A stretch of DNA of 64,000 bases from Dendrolimus kikuchii (GCA_019925095.2 CM034414.1:5934001-5998000), one strand, 5' to 3'. Positions 44,520 to 55,599 are shown, numbered from the stretch's first letter. The notes: a model not told the origin generated them from the letters alone. Numbers and translations: made by a program.

Positions 44520-44890
44520 ACGGCAGGGTGTCTTATCGTAAGACACGACCAAAGAACCCTTAGCTCGATGGTAGAGCATTTGCCTATCTGGATGGCCACC
44601 ACCCCTGGTCTAGAGCATGCCGCCATAAGTATCTTGAATGATATTCCGGAATCAGTGACCAGGTTCCTATCCCCCTTCGAAACCAGTAACGTATTGGTTA
44701 CACCCATGGGCCTGAATTCTACTATTACAATATCATCAGAATAGTTGACGACTAGCGTCATAATGTGAAGAAACCGTCATTATAGCAGAAGTCGGGCCCT
44801 GGTGAAGATTTGCAGCAGCAAATGTTTATAGGTGACGGTAAGCACTTTTCATCATGAGACCGTCAGCCTGTCTGCTGTTCTCCAGCAATA
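44520..44890 (+). mobile_element. Diverged SINE-A with insert
   Basis: CTTATCGTAAGACACGACC, ATGGTAGAGCATTTGCC, CCACCCCTGGTCTAGAG, then about 100 bp of unrelated sequence and the 3' end GCAAATGTTTATAGGTGACG to AATAAAAAG. Confidence 0.65.
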
Positions 44891-45254
44891 AAAAGAAGTC
44901 CTAAATGTTAATAAATTGTAGTTAAATAAATAAAAGACATATAACTCAATTTTTCTTGTTTTAAGTATAATAGAAAAATATAAAAATTTGTATAATATTA
45001 ATGTTTTTCTATTGGACAATGTCACAATATGGCAAATTTTTGTTCTCATCGCAATAAACACATACATTTATTTGCTTGCAAAATGTGAACTAGGTCTCGA
45101 GGTATTCATTATTATCAGAATAATCTTGCTTAGAACTACTTCTTTCACCTGCGTGTGCGCAACTGTTGCGCTGCCGGCCATTTATTCTTGTGAAATATTT
45201 TTGGTCTCTTCACTGAAGGGAGTTTGAATAACTTCTTACTTGATCTTTACGAAT
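44891..45254. other. Spacer, no gene seen
   Basis: AT-rich; nothing recognised. Confidence 0.4.
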
Positions 45255-45506
45255 TACCGTTCCTGCATTGGGGCGGCCTGTCGTAAGAGGCGACAGAACA
45301 ATCCACAACTAGGTAGTAAGGCTTTTTCCCGTCTAAATGGCTACCATCCTTGGTCTAGAATATGCCGCCATAACAACCTTAAGTTGTGTTCCGGTATTAG
45401 TGGCCAGGTGCCAATCCTTTTGAGACCAGCAGTGCGTTGGTGACATCTCTGATGTTGCAAATGTCTATAGGCGACGGTAAATGTTTTCCATCAGGTGGGC
45501 CGTCTG

Positions 45507-46087
45507 TAGGGTTGCCACCTTCTTTTGGAGAAAATATAGTATACTAGATGCCCCCTGCGGTTTCACCAGCGTGGTAATGAAAAATCGTTATATTTTGGAT
45601 AATTAACACTACATTTTTTATAAATTACAGCCTGATGTATAAGCTATATTATTGTAAAGTTTCATGAAAATCCGTTCAGTAGTTTTTGTGTTAAATAGTA
45701 ACAAACATTATTCAAACATACATCCATACATTCTTACAAACTTTCGCGTTTATAATATTAGTAGGATAATATTAGTAATAAAAATATAGAGTACTTTTGG
45801 GAAAATTAGGGGAAAAAATAGTACACATTTATTTTCCAGTAATTATTTTATATTTCATTCATTTTATTATTGATTTTTCCATGTGTATTTATTACGACTT
45901 CTTGCTTTGGCCAGCAAATTTCTATTATTTTTAAAATAATCATATGAATCTGAATAAAAAGTGCGACAATTGAATTAGCGATGAATATATAGTACATTTC
46001 GTACTATATTATTTTTCTATAATATATAGTACAATTGGCTAAAATATGGTACGATACTACATATTACAGTAAGGTTGGAAACCCTAG
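45507..46087. mobile_element. hAT-like non-autonomous element
   Basis: Left end TAGGGTTGCCACCTT and right end complement of TAGGGTTTCCAACCTT. It interrupts SINE-A. The flanks GCCGTCTG and GCCTGG are a poor duplication, so the superfamily call rests on the termini. Confidence 0.65.
45545..45768 (-). mobile_element. Helitron nested in the hAT-like element
   Basis: On the minus strand TCCTACTAATATTATAAACG starts beside T, and the 3' end is a GC hairpin and CTAG beside A. Confidence 0.8.
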
Positions 46088-46115
46088 CCTGGCCTGACTA
46101 TTGTACTCCAGCTAC

Positions 46116-46690
46116 AAAAGATGGCGCTAAAGACAATCGGTCTTATTCATATTGAGTTAGAATAAGTTTGTAGGATTCTTTAGAATTTAGAACCTTAAGG
46201 AATTCTACAAAGTTACTCTAACTCAGTATGAATACACTCCGAATGGTCGGTTTACACTCCGAACAAAATATTTGACTAAAATTGGTATAACCGATTAGAA
46301 TCGATTAACTTTAAACCGGTTCCAAGCCTTGTTCTAGAATCTAGACAGTTTGATAACGCAGCGGCGGCGTGGTGATAATGCCGTGTACACACGCTCTTAA
46401 AATCATGATTAAGTATTTCTTTGTTTAAAACTTGTATACCTATATGTACAATAATGTACATCTACCCTCATATTATTCCATATATGTATAATTAAGTTCC
46501 GCGACACGTCACTATTGTGGGCGCGCTGGTCCGCCCGCGTAAGACCTTGACTTCTCACTTACAGTTTATTTAGTTCAGGTTACACAATAGCTTTGGCGGA
46601 TTTGGTATGCTGAGTGAAAAATACGTGTCTGTTGTAATTTATCATTTACTACCTTTACCTGCGATATCATCCGCGAGTGTCATTGACTTA
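46116..46690. other. Spacer, no gene seen
   Basis: No supported frame or repeat. Confidence 0.4.
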
Positions 46691-47340
46691 ATATCTTGAT
46701 AATATGTCATTTTTAATCAAGAACCTCTTTGATGTTCTTTTAACCCACTTCAAATAAAGAGAAGCTTCACAATTCCTAGTGTAAATATTTTAAAATATAT
46801 CGAGGGCTTCATAACAAATGAGCGTATAGACAAAAGTGCAATTTTACACAAGGGACAAAATTGTGAATAAAACAAAACTAGTTGATTGTATAAGGCTGAA
46901 ATTTGGAATGCCATTCTTTTTAGGTATACTTGAATCTGGTAAGACTTTCTAGATTGTAACATTTCATAGATTTTAGTAAACAACAAAAAATGGCATTTTT
47001 GGGTATACGCACATTTGTTAGGAAGTCCTTGATATTTTCAAGTCTAACTTTTTTTCTGAACCGATTTTTACAATTCTGCATTGCATTAAGCAAAGCTTAA
47101 AAGTAGTTCCGTATAAATTTTATTGCTCTTGGACTTTGGGCTCCGAAGATATAGCAGAAGATTCATTACTATCAGACAGAAAATGTGTAGTTTTTGCAAT
47201 TTTTCAACCATAACTTTTCTGTTTCTGAACAGATTTTGATCATTATTTTTGTATTTTCAGTACATCTTTTGGATAGTTTCATATAAATTTTAATGTTATT
47301 GGATACGTAAGTTAAAAGGGAAAATTAATAATATTCGAAG
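46691..47340. repeat. Dispersed repeat F, longer copy
   Basis: Shares TTTGTTTCTGAAC...GATTTTGATCATT and the ATAAATTTTATTGCTCTTGG block with 11510-11720 and 12595-12720. Class unknown. Confidence 0.45.
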
Positions 47341-47467
47341 TTGTTTTCTATTCTGCTAGATTTTTTTGTCTTTTGTCAATTTTTTCGCTCTATATTAAAG
47401 TCGTCATATTTACGCACGTGTAGTTTTCATTCTTTAAATATTATCCGCTAACACATTATATATTATA

Positions 47468-48090
47468 TCATTATATTAATACGTGAAGCAAAAACTTTGT
47501 ACCCCTTTTTACGAAAATTGCGCGGACGGAGGAGTATGAAATTTCGCACCCTTATAGTTTATATAGAGAAGGAGTGCAGAATGCTAAGTTTAGATATAAG
47601 GCCAACACTGCACATGCACTTCCTCACAACACCAGCATGTAACAGATACACTCTACATTAGTATAAGTTTAGTATTAAAATTAGAATAAATTAATATAAT
47701 AAGTTATTCTTAAGGTACACCAAAACAGAAAAATTACTACATATAATGTCACATACACTAACAAAAATAAACAATAAGCGTGTATGGAGTCTCAAATTTT
47801 TCATAGAACTCGAGTCCGTAGAGATATTAATAATAATAAAAAAAATGCTAAGTTTTTTAATTACTAATAAAAGTACATTAAATCAATAAAAAAAAACATT
47901 ACACACGCTACCATGTATTTGACACACACGCATATATACTCTTGTTTATTGTTAAAATCAAAGTAACAGTGTAGCCTTGGTGAAATCTGTGATTATAGAA
48001 GTATAATCTTTGACAACAGAACCTTAATAATGTTCAAACTTATAATTTAAATTAATTATGGTCGAATTTCGATCACTAGGCGACCACTAG
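47468..48090 (+). mobile_element. Helitron (family 2), with an insertion
   Basis: TCATTATATTAATACGTGAA after A; end GGTCGAATTTCGATC hairpin, then CTAG before T. The reverse copy at 55940-56306 lacks the 47591-47846 insertion. Confidence 0.85.
47591..47847 (+). pseudogene. Retroposed insertion, possible processed pseudogene end
   Basis: About 256 bp bounded by the 12-bp repeat AATGCTAAGTTT (left 47579-47590, right begins about 47848) and ending in an A-rich run after TTAATAATAATA. An AAAATAAACAATAA lies about 60 bp upstream of the tail, like a polyadenylation signal. The 5' part is open in one frame as YKANTAHALPHNTSM then stop; I do not recognise this C-terminus. Consistent with a 5'-truncated mRNA copy or an unknown SINE. 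Confidence 0.6.
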
Positions 48091-48111
48091 TATATTTAAA
48101 GAAGTGTTTTA

Positions 48112-48570
48112 CTGTGAGAGAGCATGAAAGTAGAGTAAACGCGGTCGAGATGCGAGCACTGCGCAAAATCTGCGGAATGACGCTCGCGGACCGCGTTCGT
48201 AATACCGAAGTAAGAGAGAGAGTTGATCTGAAAGAGAGTGTCGGGGTGAAGGTAAGGAAAGGAATGCTCCGGTGGTTCGGGCATGTGGAAAGAATGCATG
48301 ATGAAAGAATGACTAAACATATATACAATGCAAAAGTGGATGGATGCAGAAGTCGTGGAAGGCCACGACACACCTTCCATGATCAAATTGATCGTGTACT
48401 AGCAGAAGGTGATGTCAGGAGCCTTAAGAACAGACGAGCTTGCATGACAAGAGTTATGAATGTCAAAGAGGCAAGTGAGGTGTGTAAGAATAAGCCTAAA
48501 TGGCACTCTGTTGTTCGTGCCTACCCCGCAAGGGAACTGGCGTGAAGTTATGTATGTATGTATGTATGTT
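48112..48570 (+). pseudogene. LINE-C 3' end
   Basis: A 143-residue frame from REHESRVNAVEMRALRKICG to the stop, about 95% like 39135-39695, then TATG repeats. It starts 22 bp after the Helitron end. Confidence 0.8.
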
Positions 48571-48895
48571 TTACTGTGTAGTGACAACGCAAAGAATTTC
48601 AACTTCATTAGAATTTAAATTCATAAAAATAATTGGTTAATGACGAAACACACGCGTGTAATTGTAACGATACCCAGCGCAGCGGTACTTGGTCGTTTTG
48701 AAACCCACTAACATCTGTGGGAAGATTTCTCAACTATTAATCTAAAAGGAAACATCGAAATTCGTTATTTGTGAAATATTTCAATACTATGCTCTCTTCG
48801 CTGCTTCGTCTGTGCAAATATAAATGTCCCCCTGCTGGGCATTGGCCCAAAAGTAGCAGTCTCCCGTGACCAATAATAAGTTGTCGAATAATGGC

Positions 48896-48965
48896 CAGTT
48901 TTGATAGTTTACTATACATTCACTTCCCGTACCATCAGTAGAAATGTGACATTACTTGTATGTAC
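48896..48965. mobile_element. Palindromic MITE fragment
   Basis: ACATTCACTTCCCGTACCAT and GAAATGTGACATTACTTG match one arm of the 31036 family. Confidence 0.45.
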
Positions 48966-49011
48966 TCGTAGTTTGTCTTTTTGGCCGGATCTGTGTCTAG
49001 TTCTGTAGCTA

Positions 49012-49170
49012 AGTCTTAACTGGCCGAACTTGCTGGAACGCAGAGGCTCCGGGTTCGATTCCTGGCATGGTAAATTTTGTAAACGAGCTTTTCGTTGGAA
49101 TGGTCTGCGTGTCTGAGATCGGAGCCAGGAGTGGTCCGTTGTATATTCCCCATAACAAAAAAAATGAAAC
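49012..49170 (+). mobile_element. SINE-B copy (tRNA-type)
   Basis: CTTGCTGGAACGCAGAGGCT, then GGGTTCGATTCCTGG (box B), body, and an A run after CCCCATAAC. Confidence 0.78.
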
Positions 49171-49489
49171 TAGTTGAAGTGAAATGTATTTGTTAGTATC
49201 GTAGCAAGTAGAGATCCACCGTCTCTGCTGTGGGGGGTCGATGAAGTGTGACATTGTGTGATAAGGGGCGGGAGGGGGACATGAATTTCGTGACGTCACA
49301 TTTCAAAGTCAATTATATTTAAGCTAATTACGGAACTGCTGTTTTAATTTAACAATTTCTTTCTTTATTAAAGAATATATCGGTATTAAAATAAATGTAC
49401 TAAGTAAAATAAAACTAATATATATAAATAAATTTATGTACACTAAAATAAAACACTATAAACTACAATTGGTACAGCCCAACCAGACC

Positions 49490-49590
49490 GCTGTCGCTGG
49501 GCGGTGTGCCTAGAAGGCTGGCAGCATTACCTCGCTGAATACATACATACGCTAATTCTTTGGGCGAGATAAGCTCCGATTTCTTGATGT
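49490..49590 (-). pseudogene. Retroelement ORF tail scrap (PDG/WD family)
   Basis: Complement resembles LAQRI-IQ-GNAASLLG with changes; adjacent CCGCTGTCGCTGGGCGG matches the others. Confidence 0.5.
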
Positions 49591-49847
49591 AAAATTACAA
49601 AATACGTGATGTCACACTAGGGAGAGATGTTTCACGAATGTGACCACCTGTGACAAGGACGGGGTAGGGGTCAAAAATTATGAAATTCGTCTGACGTCAT
49701 TTGTAGGAAAGAGTGACTGTTAGCATCTCCAACAAAAAGTTTTTATTAATTTCGTGTGGCATGATACTGGCCACCAAACATACTAAACGTTTAAATTTAG
49801 AACATAGATGTTATTTTGTTTTTTTTTAATCTGTTTCCCCCTATTAT

Positions 49848-50472
49848 TATTAAAATCTTGGGAGTTTTTGGCGGGAACTGAAAGGAGAGGTTGTGCTGTG
49901 CAGTTTTATTTTCTAAAAATGTGTAAAATTACTCTAAAATGAACAATAGTTGTAGGGTATTGATAGTTTTTGAGTAGTAATTTATGTGTTTTTGTGAGAA
50001 ATGTGAACTGTATAGTCAAATGTGGCCTTTCGAGTTGTCACAAGAACTCCGTTGAATGGCTTTAGTTGATAACCTACAGTTCAACTGAGCTATACATAGG
50101 CTTAAGGAAATGAAGAAACTATATTGTAATCTAAGATCTGGCTTAAAGGCCTAGCTGCCATGCCATAAAACTAAAAAAAAAAAATTTTGGGAGTTTTTGG
50201 CGGGAACTAAAAGGGGACGTTGTGCTGTGCAGTTTTATTTTCTAAAAATGTGTAAAATCACTCTAAAATGAACAATAGTTGTAGGATATTGATAGTTTTT
50301 GAGTAGTAATTATGTATTTGTGAGAAATGTGAACTGTATAGTCAAATGTGGCCTTTCGAGTTTTCACAAGAACTCCGTTATACGGCGTCGATTGTAGCCT
50401 ACAATACAATTGAGCCTGGCTTAAAGGCCTAGTTGCCAAGCCATGAACATAAAAAAAATATTAAAATCTTGT
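49848..50472 (+). mobile_element. Dimeric retroposon with 13-bp TSD
   Basis: Two head-to-tail units (49861-50187 and 50188-50459), each starting GGGAGTTTTTGGCGGGAACT and ending CTTAAAGGCCTAG...ATAAA plus As. The pair is bounded by TATTAAAATCTTG at 49848-49860 and 50460-50472. The second unit lacks about 50 bp. No tRNA-like promoter boxes are evident. Confidence 0.85.
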
Positions 50473-50778
50473 GTTTTTTTTATAATTAAAATAATTACAG
50501 TCCACAACAAATTAATAGTTAAAGAAGTGTTTAACAGTGACAATATGTAAGTAGTAATCTTTCAAGCGGACTGGTTTTATTATAACTTTACGATTATGCA
50601 AGTAGATATATAAATGCGTTAAACGCTCTAATATCAGCGTAGGCAGTAAGGTAATCTACGCCTACAGGATTTTATTGAGTTTTGCTAAAAAACAACACTT
50701 ATATTAATATTGTGGGTTTGATTAAGTGAATGGTAAATGTTTATGCAACTGTATATTTTTTAATTTTTTATTTATTAA

Positions 50779-51050
50779 TGAAGCACAGCAGACAGGCTGA
50801 CGGCCCAGCTGTGATGCAAAGTGGTTACCGTCGCCTACGGACATTAGCAATACCAGAGGTGATGCCAATGTGTTGCCGGCCTTGAAGGAGAAACTGGAAC
50901 CTGGTCACTGACGCTGGAACACAACTCAAAGTTGTTTGGCGGCATACTCTAGACTAGAGGTGGTAGCCATCACCTGGCTGTGGGTTGTTTTGTCACCACT
51001 TACGACAGGCCGCGCGGCCGCAGGAATTTGTATTCTTTCCCATTCCTACA
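50779..51050 (-). mobile_element. SINE-A, near full length, diverged
   Basis: Starts at right with TGTAGGAATGGGAAAGAATA; includes GCGGCCGCGCGGCCTGTCG and ends at left with a short A tail. Confidence 0.8.
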
Positions 51051-51184
51051 TTGTTGCCCCGTTCTTCTTCTTTAACAGTAACTAAAATTGCTTTGGAAGC
51101 GGTGGTAGATTCATGACTTCCATTATTTATTGAAAGTCATGAGTCTATCGACATTGCCACTACATAACTGCAATGTCGAAAAGT

Positions 51185-51304
51185 CGTGGTAACCTAATGG
51201 CTAGCGCAGGCCTTTCAAACTCAAAAGGGTTTTTCAAACTCGGGGCGGAATCCTGGTTGGAATGCATGCAATACTTAGGCAGCTTTCTGACCTAATGTGC
51301 ATAT
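51185..51304 (+). mobile_element. SINE-T 5' part
   Basis: TCGTGGTAACCTAATGGCTA (box A type) and a decayed box B, then the CCTAATGTGCATAT body. It continues at 51757 after the LTR. Confidence 0.7.
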
Positions 51305-51752
51305 TGTTACATACCGCCAAAGAAATGCCTGAAACACCTGCCTGTCGTAAAAGCGCTGTTTATTGTCTCCCGGATTTAGGAATTCTTTTGTTTACTTTGT
51401 GTTTAGAATTTGTAATTAAGAAAAACATGCTACTGTTTTTCTTCTTCTTTTATAGCCGTCATTAGTGTAGAACTAATCTTTATTGTTATTGTTTTCAATT
51501 TTGTTGGCCGGTCGCAGGTATGCAAATTACATTTTATTGGAAGAACCCAGCCCACGAGCTTCCATTGTGTATTGTACAGTTTATTATAAAACAGTGAGTG
51601 AGGAGTCGAGCGACGATTACGATACAAGCAAGACGTGTACATTCGACAAGCGATATAGTGACGGACTTTGCGCGTGTTATTGATCGTGCAGATTGTAATA
51701 AACTCTATAGTAATTCCAACGGCATTTTAATTCGAGTTCCACACTCGTAACA
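51305..51752 (+). mobile_element. Probable solo LTR, 448 bp
   Basis: Begins TGTTAC and ends GTAACA, a 6-bp terminal inverted repeat. ATAT duplicated on both sides (51301-51304, 51753-51756). Inside, TATAAAACAGTGAG near 51593 resembles a core promoter and GTAATAAACTC near 51695 a polyadenylation signal, in the right order. A 4-bp duplication suits gypsy/Ty3 elements. Alternative: an 11-bp duplication ATATTGTTACA around a different element. Confidence 0.6.
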
Positions 51753-51756
51753 ATAT

Positions 51757-51905
51757 TGTTACAATTACAACGTGTTAACAACGGTGAAGGAAAACATCGT
51801 AGTGAAACCTGCAGAGATAACCTATCTGTTAAACCTGACAAGCCGCCTTGGATAAGCGCCCGAGCTCAGCAGTGGGACATTTTCAGACTGTTATTATTTT
51901 TATTA
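51757..51905 (+). mobile_element. SINE-T 3' part
   Basis: TGTTACAATTACAACGTG, AACGGTGAAGGAAAACATCG, AAGCCGCCTTGGATAAGCG, CAGCAGTGGGACATTT, as in the copy at 60090-60375. Confidence 0.75.
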
Positions 51906-52432
51906 TAATGTCGAAAATAGACGGTTCATTTCTGATTTTAAATTTTTATAATAGTTGTCTTTGTCTACTTTAAAAAATAAACTAACTTCATTGTTAGAAA
52001 AGGTTGCATATAAGAGTCTGTTCCCACTTGTCTGGTGCCGGGCCCAAGAGAGAATCGGTTGCTTTAGTGGCAGAACATTTTATATGAAGCTGTTCACACT
52101 TATCCGACGCCGTTTTTTTTCCGCGCGAATAAGAAATGTTTTACCAGCCCTCTACGTCCGCAAAAAATCGCGTCGGATCTCGTTCGCCTGAGAGTAGATA
52201 TGACGCTGTTTTTTTTTTTTATTTTTTTTTTATTCTCCTTCTGACGCACACGCTTGTCAGGATATTTTTTGTACTTTTTATTTTATTTTCTTTCTTTCTT
52301 ATTGCCAAATTTATTCTAATACATATATTTATAATACACTTTTGAATCTAAAACATTCTACTGAAGGTATGATGCTGTTCATATTATGTAGGATGTCGGG
52401 CCTGGCAACCTTCCCCCACTCCCCCGTCTACC
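51906..52432. other. Spacer, no gene seen
   Basis: AT-rich with long T runs at 52209-52231. Confidence 0.4.
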
Positions 52433-52446
52433 GTCCGTTGCTAGCT

Positions 52447-52841
52447 TTTTTTTTTACATGGGGAAATGCGTTACCGCACCGTCAGCCGCGCGGGGATCGA
52501 CGCGGCCGGTGTGTGGGGCTCCCCCGACGCCGATTAATCAGTACGACCGGCGCCGGGTATACCCACTAAAACCCCATGGGAGCCTTCTTTCGCCAAGGTG
52601 CCGGGGTCACGGTACATAGCGTGAGCCTTAATCCGCGACTCCGGCAAGCGGTGGGCCACCCCATAAACAGGGGCGGCCTATCCTGTGTGGGCCGGGGGGG
52701 TTGGGGACGTGAAACTTCCCCGGCCCTGAGAGGGTCGCGCGGCTACCTCTCGCGACATTGGTGTGGGCGGAGGTGTATTGAGATCCCCGTGGCCTCGACG
52801 GCCCGCTGCCGCTCGCCCGTGGCATTACCGCCACGGGCGTC
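52447..52841 (-). mobile_element. Retroposon K copy 2
   Basis: Begins with a T run (A tail on the minus strand), is GC-rich and includes GTATACCCACTAAAACCCC. Flanked by GTCCGTTGCTAGCT (52433-52446) and GTCCGTTGCTGCCT (52842-52855). Confidence 0.75.
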
Positions 52842-52855
52842 GTCCGTTGCTGCCT

Positions 52856-53192
52856 TTTTTTTTTTTTGGCCAGGGGAAATCCGTTTGAGGACTAAGCCGC
52901 GACAGGCACAGAAGCCTGGGGGGATGTTCGCGACCCGTGTGAGTGTGGGATTCGCCAGATCGGGGGTGGCACTAGCGTGCCCGGTCAGAACCGGTGCCAC
53001 GCTATTGCCACTCCCCAGTTAGGGATACCCACTAAAACCCCTGGGTGTTCCGTCCTGCGCCTTATGCCAGGGCTACGTGAATGCGGGATACCCAACTCCG
53101 CGTGCCCTGACAGGCGTGGGCCCCCCTCACTGGGCCTCTTCCTATGCCGGAGGACGTATCCCCCGGCTACTACTAAATCTAGTCCATGCGTG
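52856..53192 (-). mobile_element. Retroposon K copy 3, tandem to copy 2
   Basis: T run, CAGGGGAAATCCGTTTGAGG, GGGATTCGCCAGATCGG, GATACCCACTAAAACCCC. The third flank, GTCCGTTGCTAGCT at 53193-53206, is identical to the first. Confidence 0.78.
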
Positions 53193-53449
53193 GTCCGTTG
53201 CTAGCTGCTCCAACTTCGATCGGGTCCGACAAGTGAGAACTAGCTGTTATGTGACTTTTGTACTATTAATCTGCTTATCAGTTTTTTAACGGTGTTTCTT
53301 AGATTATGGAGTATTGTCAAGGATGAATTTGTGTCTAAAGAAAAAAAAATGTTATGCATAAATAACTAATTAACTAATAGATATACAAATAACATACTTT
53401 GATACGTTTTACAACAAAACTTAAATAGACTAAGGCAAACAAAATCGAA

Positions 53450-53491
53450 AAAGCAGTATAGTCAAGGTGCCCACCTTGACTATACTGCTTT
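53450..53491. repeat. Perfect 20-bp inverted repeat
   Basis: AAAGCAGTATAGTCAAGGTG, two bases (CC), then its exact complement. It would form a 20-bp hairpin with a minimal loop. Confidence 0.97.
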
Positions 53492-54355
53492 AGCCAGTCA
53501 GTGGGGGAACTCCGAACATCTCTCATTATTTTGTGTTTATCAAGACGACAACAAATCTGTGAGTAAAGCTAAGACACCATTTAACTCCATGTTCTGAATG
53601 TAGTTGGAGTTAAAATTCGTTTTAAAAAAGGTAAAAAATTAGAAGTATACGAACTTACCCCACTGACGGACTTGTCCACCTTCACCATATATAAAATCAC
53701 TTACGAAAACCTTTTTTTAACAATTTATAACTTTATTTTTAATTTTTTTAAGTCTCATCTCTTTACAACCTGAAAGACAAAAATAAGTTTTCACATGTCT
53801 AATTCCGCCTTAGATTGACATATATTTTATTGGAAAAAAAACAAAAAAAAAAAAATTACACGACGAACTGAGAATATCCCCCTTTTTCAAAGTCGGTTAA
53901 TAATGTTATAATGCAAACATACAAGCAATTTTTATGACAAAGTAAGAGATACATTTATTACAATATTGAATCATACATTACTTGAATGGAGTTGATATCC
54001 TTAATGGTTTTTACCCAATCGACGCCATATTGGAAAAGTTGTTTATGGTAGTCGAGTCAAAAACGTATGCTTATAATCGAGTTTCATTATTCTTTTCGTA
54101 ATTATACCATTTGAGAACAAACCATTTAAGCGAGATAGTTTACAAAATTGTTAATAACTATAGATACATTTTTGGAGATTTTGTTATTTTACGTGGTACT
54201 TTTTATGTGACAGAGCCTGTATATAAATACACACACACAGACATATATGCATATATATTGTTACAACCTAAGCGTGTACAACGACAAATTCCAGGTACAG
54301 ATTTGTAGAAGCAAATTTATTACCTGACGGCATTTGAACTAATTGTGATTCTTAA
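53492..54355. other. Spacer, no gene seen
   Basis: AT-rich; the TTCAAAGTCGGTTAATAATG piece near 53888 is a common lepidopteran repeat end (compare 61255). Confidence 0.4.
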
Positions 54356-54560
54356 TAAAAGTACGTTTTAACGGTTTTATGCTAACGGTTTTTCCGATGT
54401 TTCGGCCACTTTTCAGTGGCCGTGATCACGGAAGACAAAGATGTCAAGTGTCAACGAGTATTGTTAAAGTTTTATTTAGCCTACCGCCAACTTGTTAATT
54501 TTAATTATTTAGTTTTAATTTTGTTTATGGTTATTATTTACTCTATGGGAGCCTAATTGC
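54356..54560 (+). repeat. Dispersed repeat G
   Basis: Same as 58395-58615: ACGTTTTAACGGTTTTA, hairpin GGCCACTTTTCAGTGGCC and palindrome CCGTGATCACGG. Probably a retroelement 3' UTR; clade not known. Confidence 0.65.
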
Positions 54561-54564
54561 TATC

Positions 54565-54866
54565 TGTATATCGCGTGACAATGCAATAATATGGTACCAT
54601 GGAGCTGATTTGATGATGGAGTCGCAAGGTGGCCATAGGAACTCCTGTACTAAACAAGATAGACCCGTCGTGTTTAGGCTCGTTTTACTTGTCTTAGCTA
54701 GCACTCTGCTGCTACATGATGTCCGGGATATTAAAAGCTTGTATTTAAAAACCTTTTTAGAAAAGCTTTTTAACGATAAGGCTGCCCTTTGTTCTATCTT
54801 TTGTATTTTTCTACTTATTTTTGTCTATGCTTTGGTGTACAATAAAGAGTTACCTTACCTTACCTT
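54565..54866 (+). mobile_element. Repeat E joined to a CR1-like 3' end
   Basis: Repeat E (see 34860) runs into TTTTTAACGATAAGGCTGCC, GTGTACAATAAAGAG and a CTTAC repeat. Confidence 0.6.
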
Positions 54867-54870
54867 ATAT

Positions 54871-54963
<93 letters not shown>
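54867..54963. repeat. TA dinucleotide repeat
   Basis: About 45 TA units after a short TACATA lead. Confidence 0.95.
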
Positions 54964-54968
<5 letters not shown>

Positions 54969-55599
54969 GGGTACACATATACACACAATCAATGAAAAAA
55001 TATTGACCTGATGATGAAAACCGCTTAAAAATCTGTTGCGTGATTTAAGAGGACTTAGCGGATATACAGAACACACAGACAGGCGTGGAAAGCCATTTTT
55101 GTACTATGTAAAGATTAACCGAAAAAGATGGAGGTTATAATTTCTCTATATGTATATGTACTATAATTATTAGTATGTAAAGTTATACAGAACTAACAAT
55201 TCCTGCCGATGCACCAGCGCAGTAGACTAATTTTAATAGTGCGCGAAAGTGTACGAATCGTGTAAGCGGTACAGGGCTAAGAATGCATATCAAGCAGCAT
55301 TCTGCCATTTCCGCTTGCGAATAAAGTTCAATATAGATTATTTACATGTCGGAAACGGCTATGCGCTTTTCTGCCGATTTTATTCATTTTATAATGTTTA
55401 ACCTTATAATGAGTACGCCAGTGTATGCCAGCCCAACAGTGAGATATTAGTGCGCTGATTTATATACTATATACAGATTGATCTCATTTAAAGTATATAT
55501 CTAGATCTAGACAAAGTAGGGTAAAAGGCTAACACTTAGACCATACTAGAATACTACAAGATCATGCATAAAATGTTGCAATACACACATGCGCTGCGC
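54964..55599. other. Spacer, no gene seen
   Basis: No supported frame or recognised repeat. Confidence 0.4.

Larger units (their letters stand above)
45255..46115 (+). mobile_element. SINE-A copy broken by a hAT-like element
   Basis: The left part runs from GGCGGCCTGTCGTAAGAGGC to GGTGGGCCGTCTG (45506). The continuation CCTGACTATTGTACTCCAGC is found at about 46091-46115. Confidence 0.7.

Noticed and set aside
52576..53022. 148-residue frame in GC-rich sequence
   Set aside because: Spans two retroposon K copies and the target repeat between them; long only because GC-rich DNA lacks stops.
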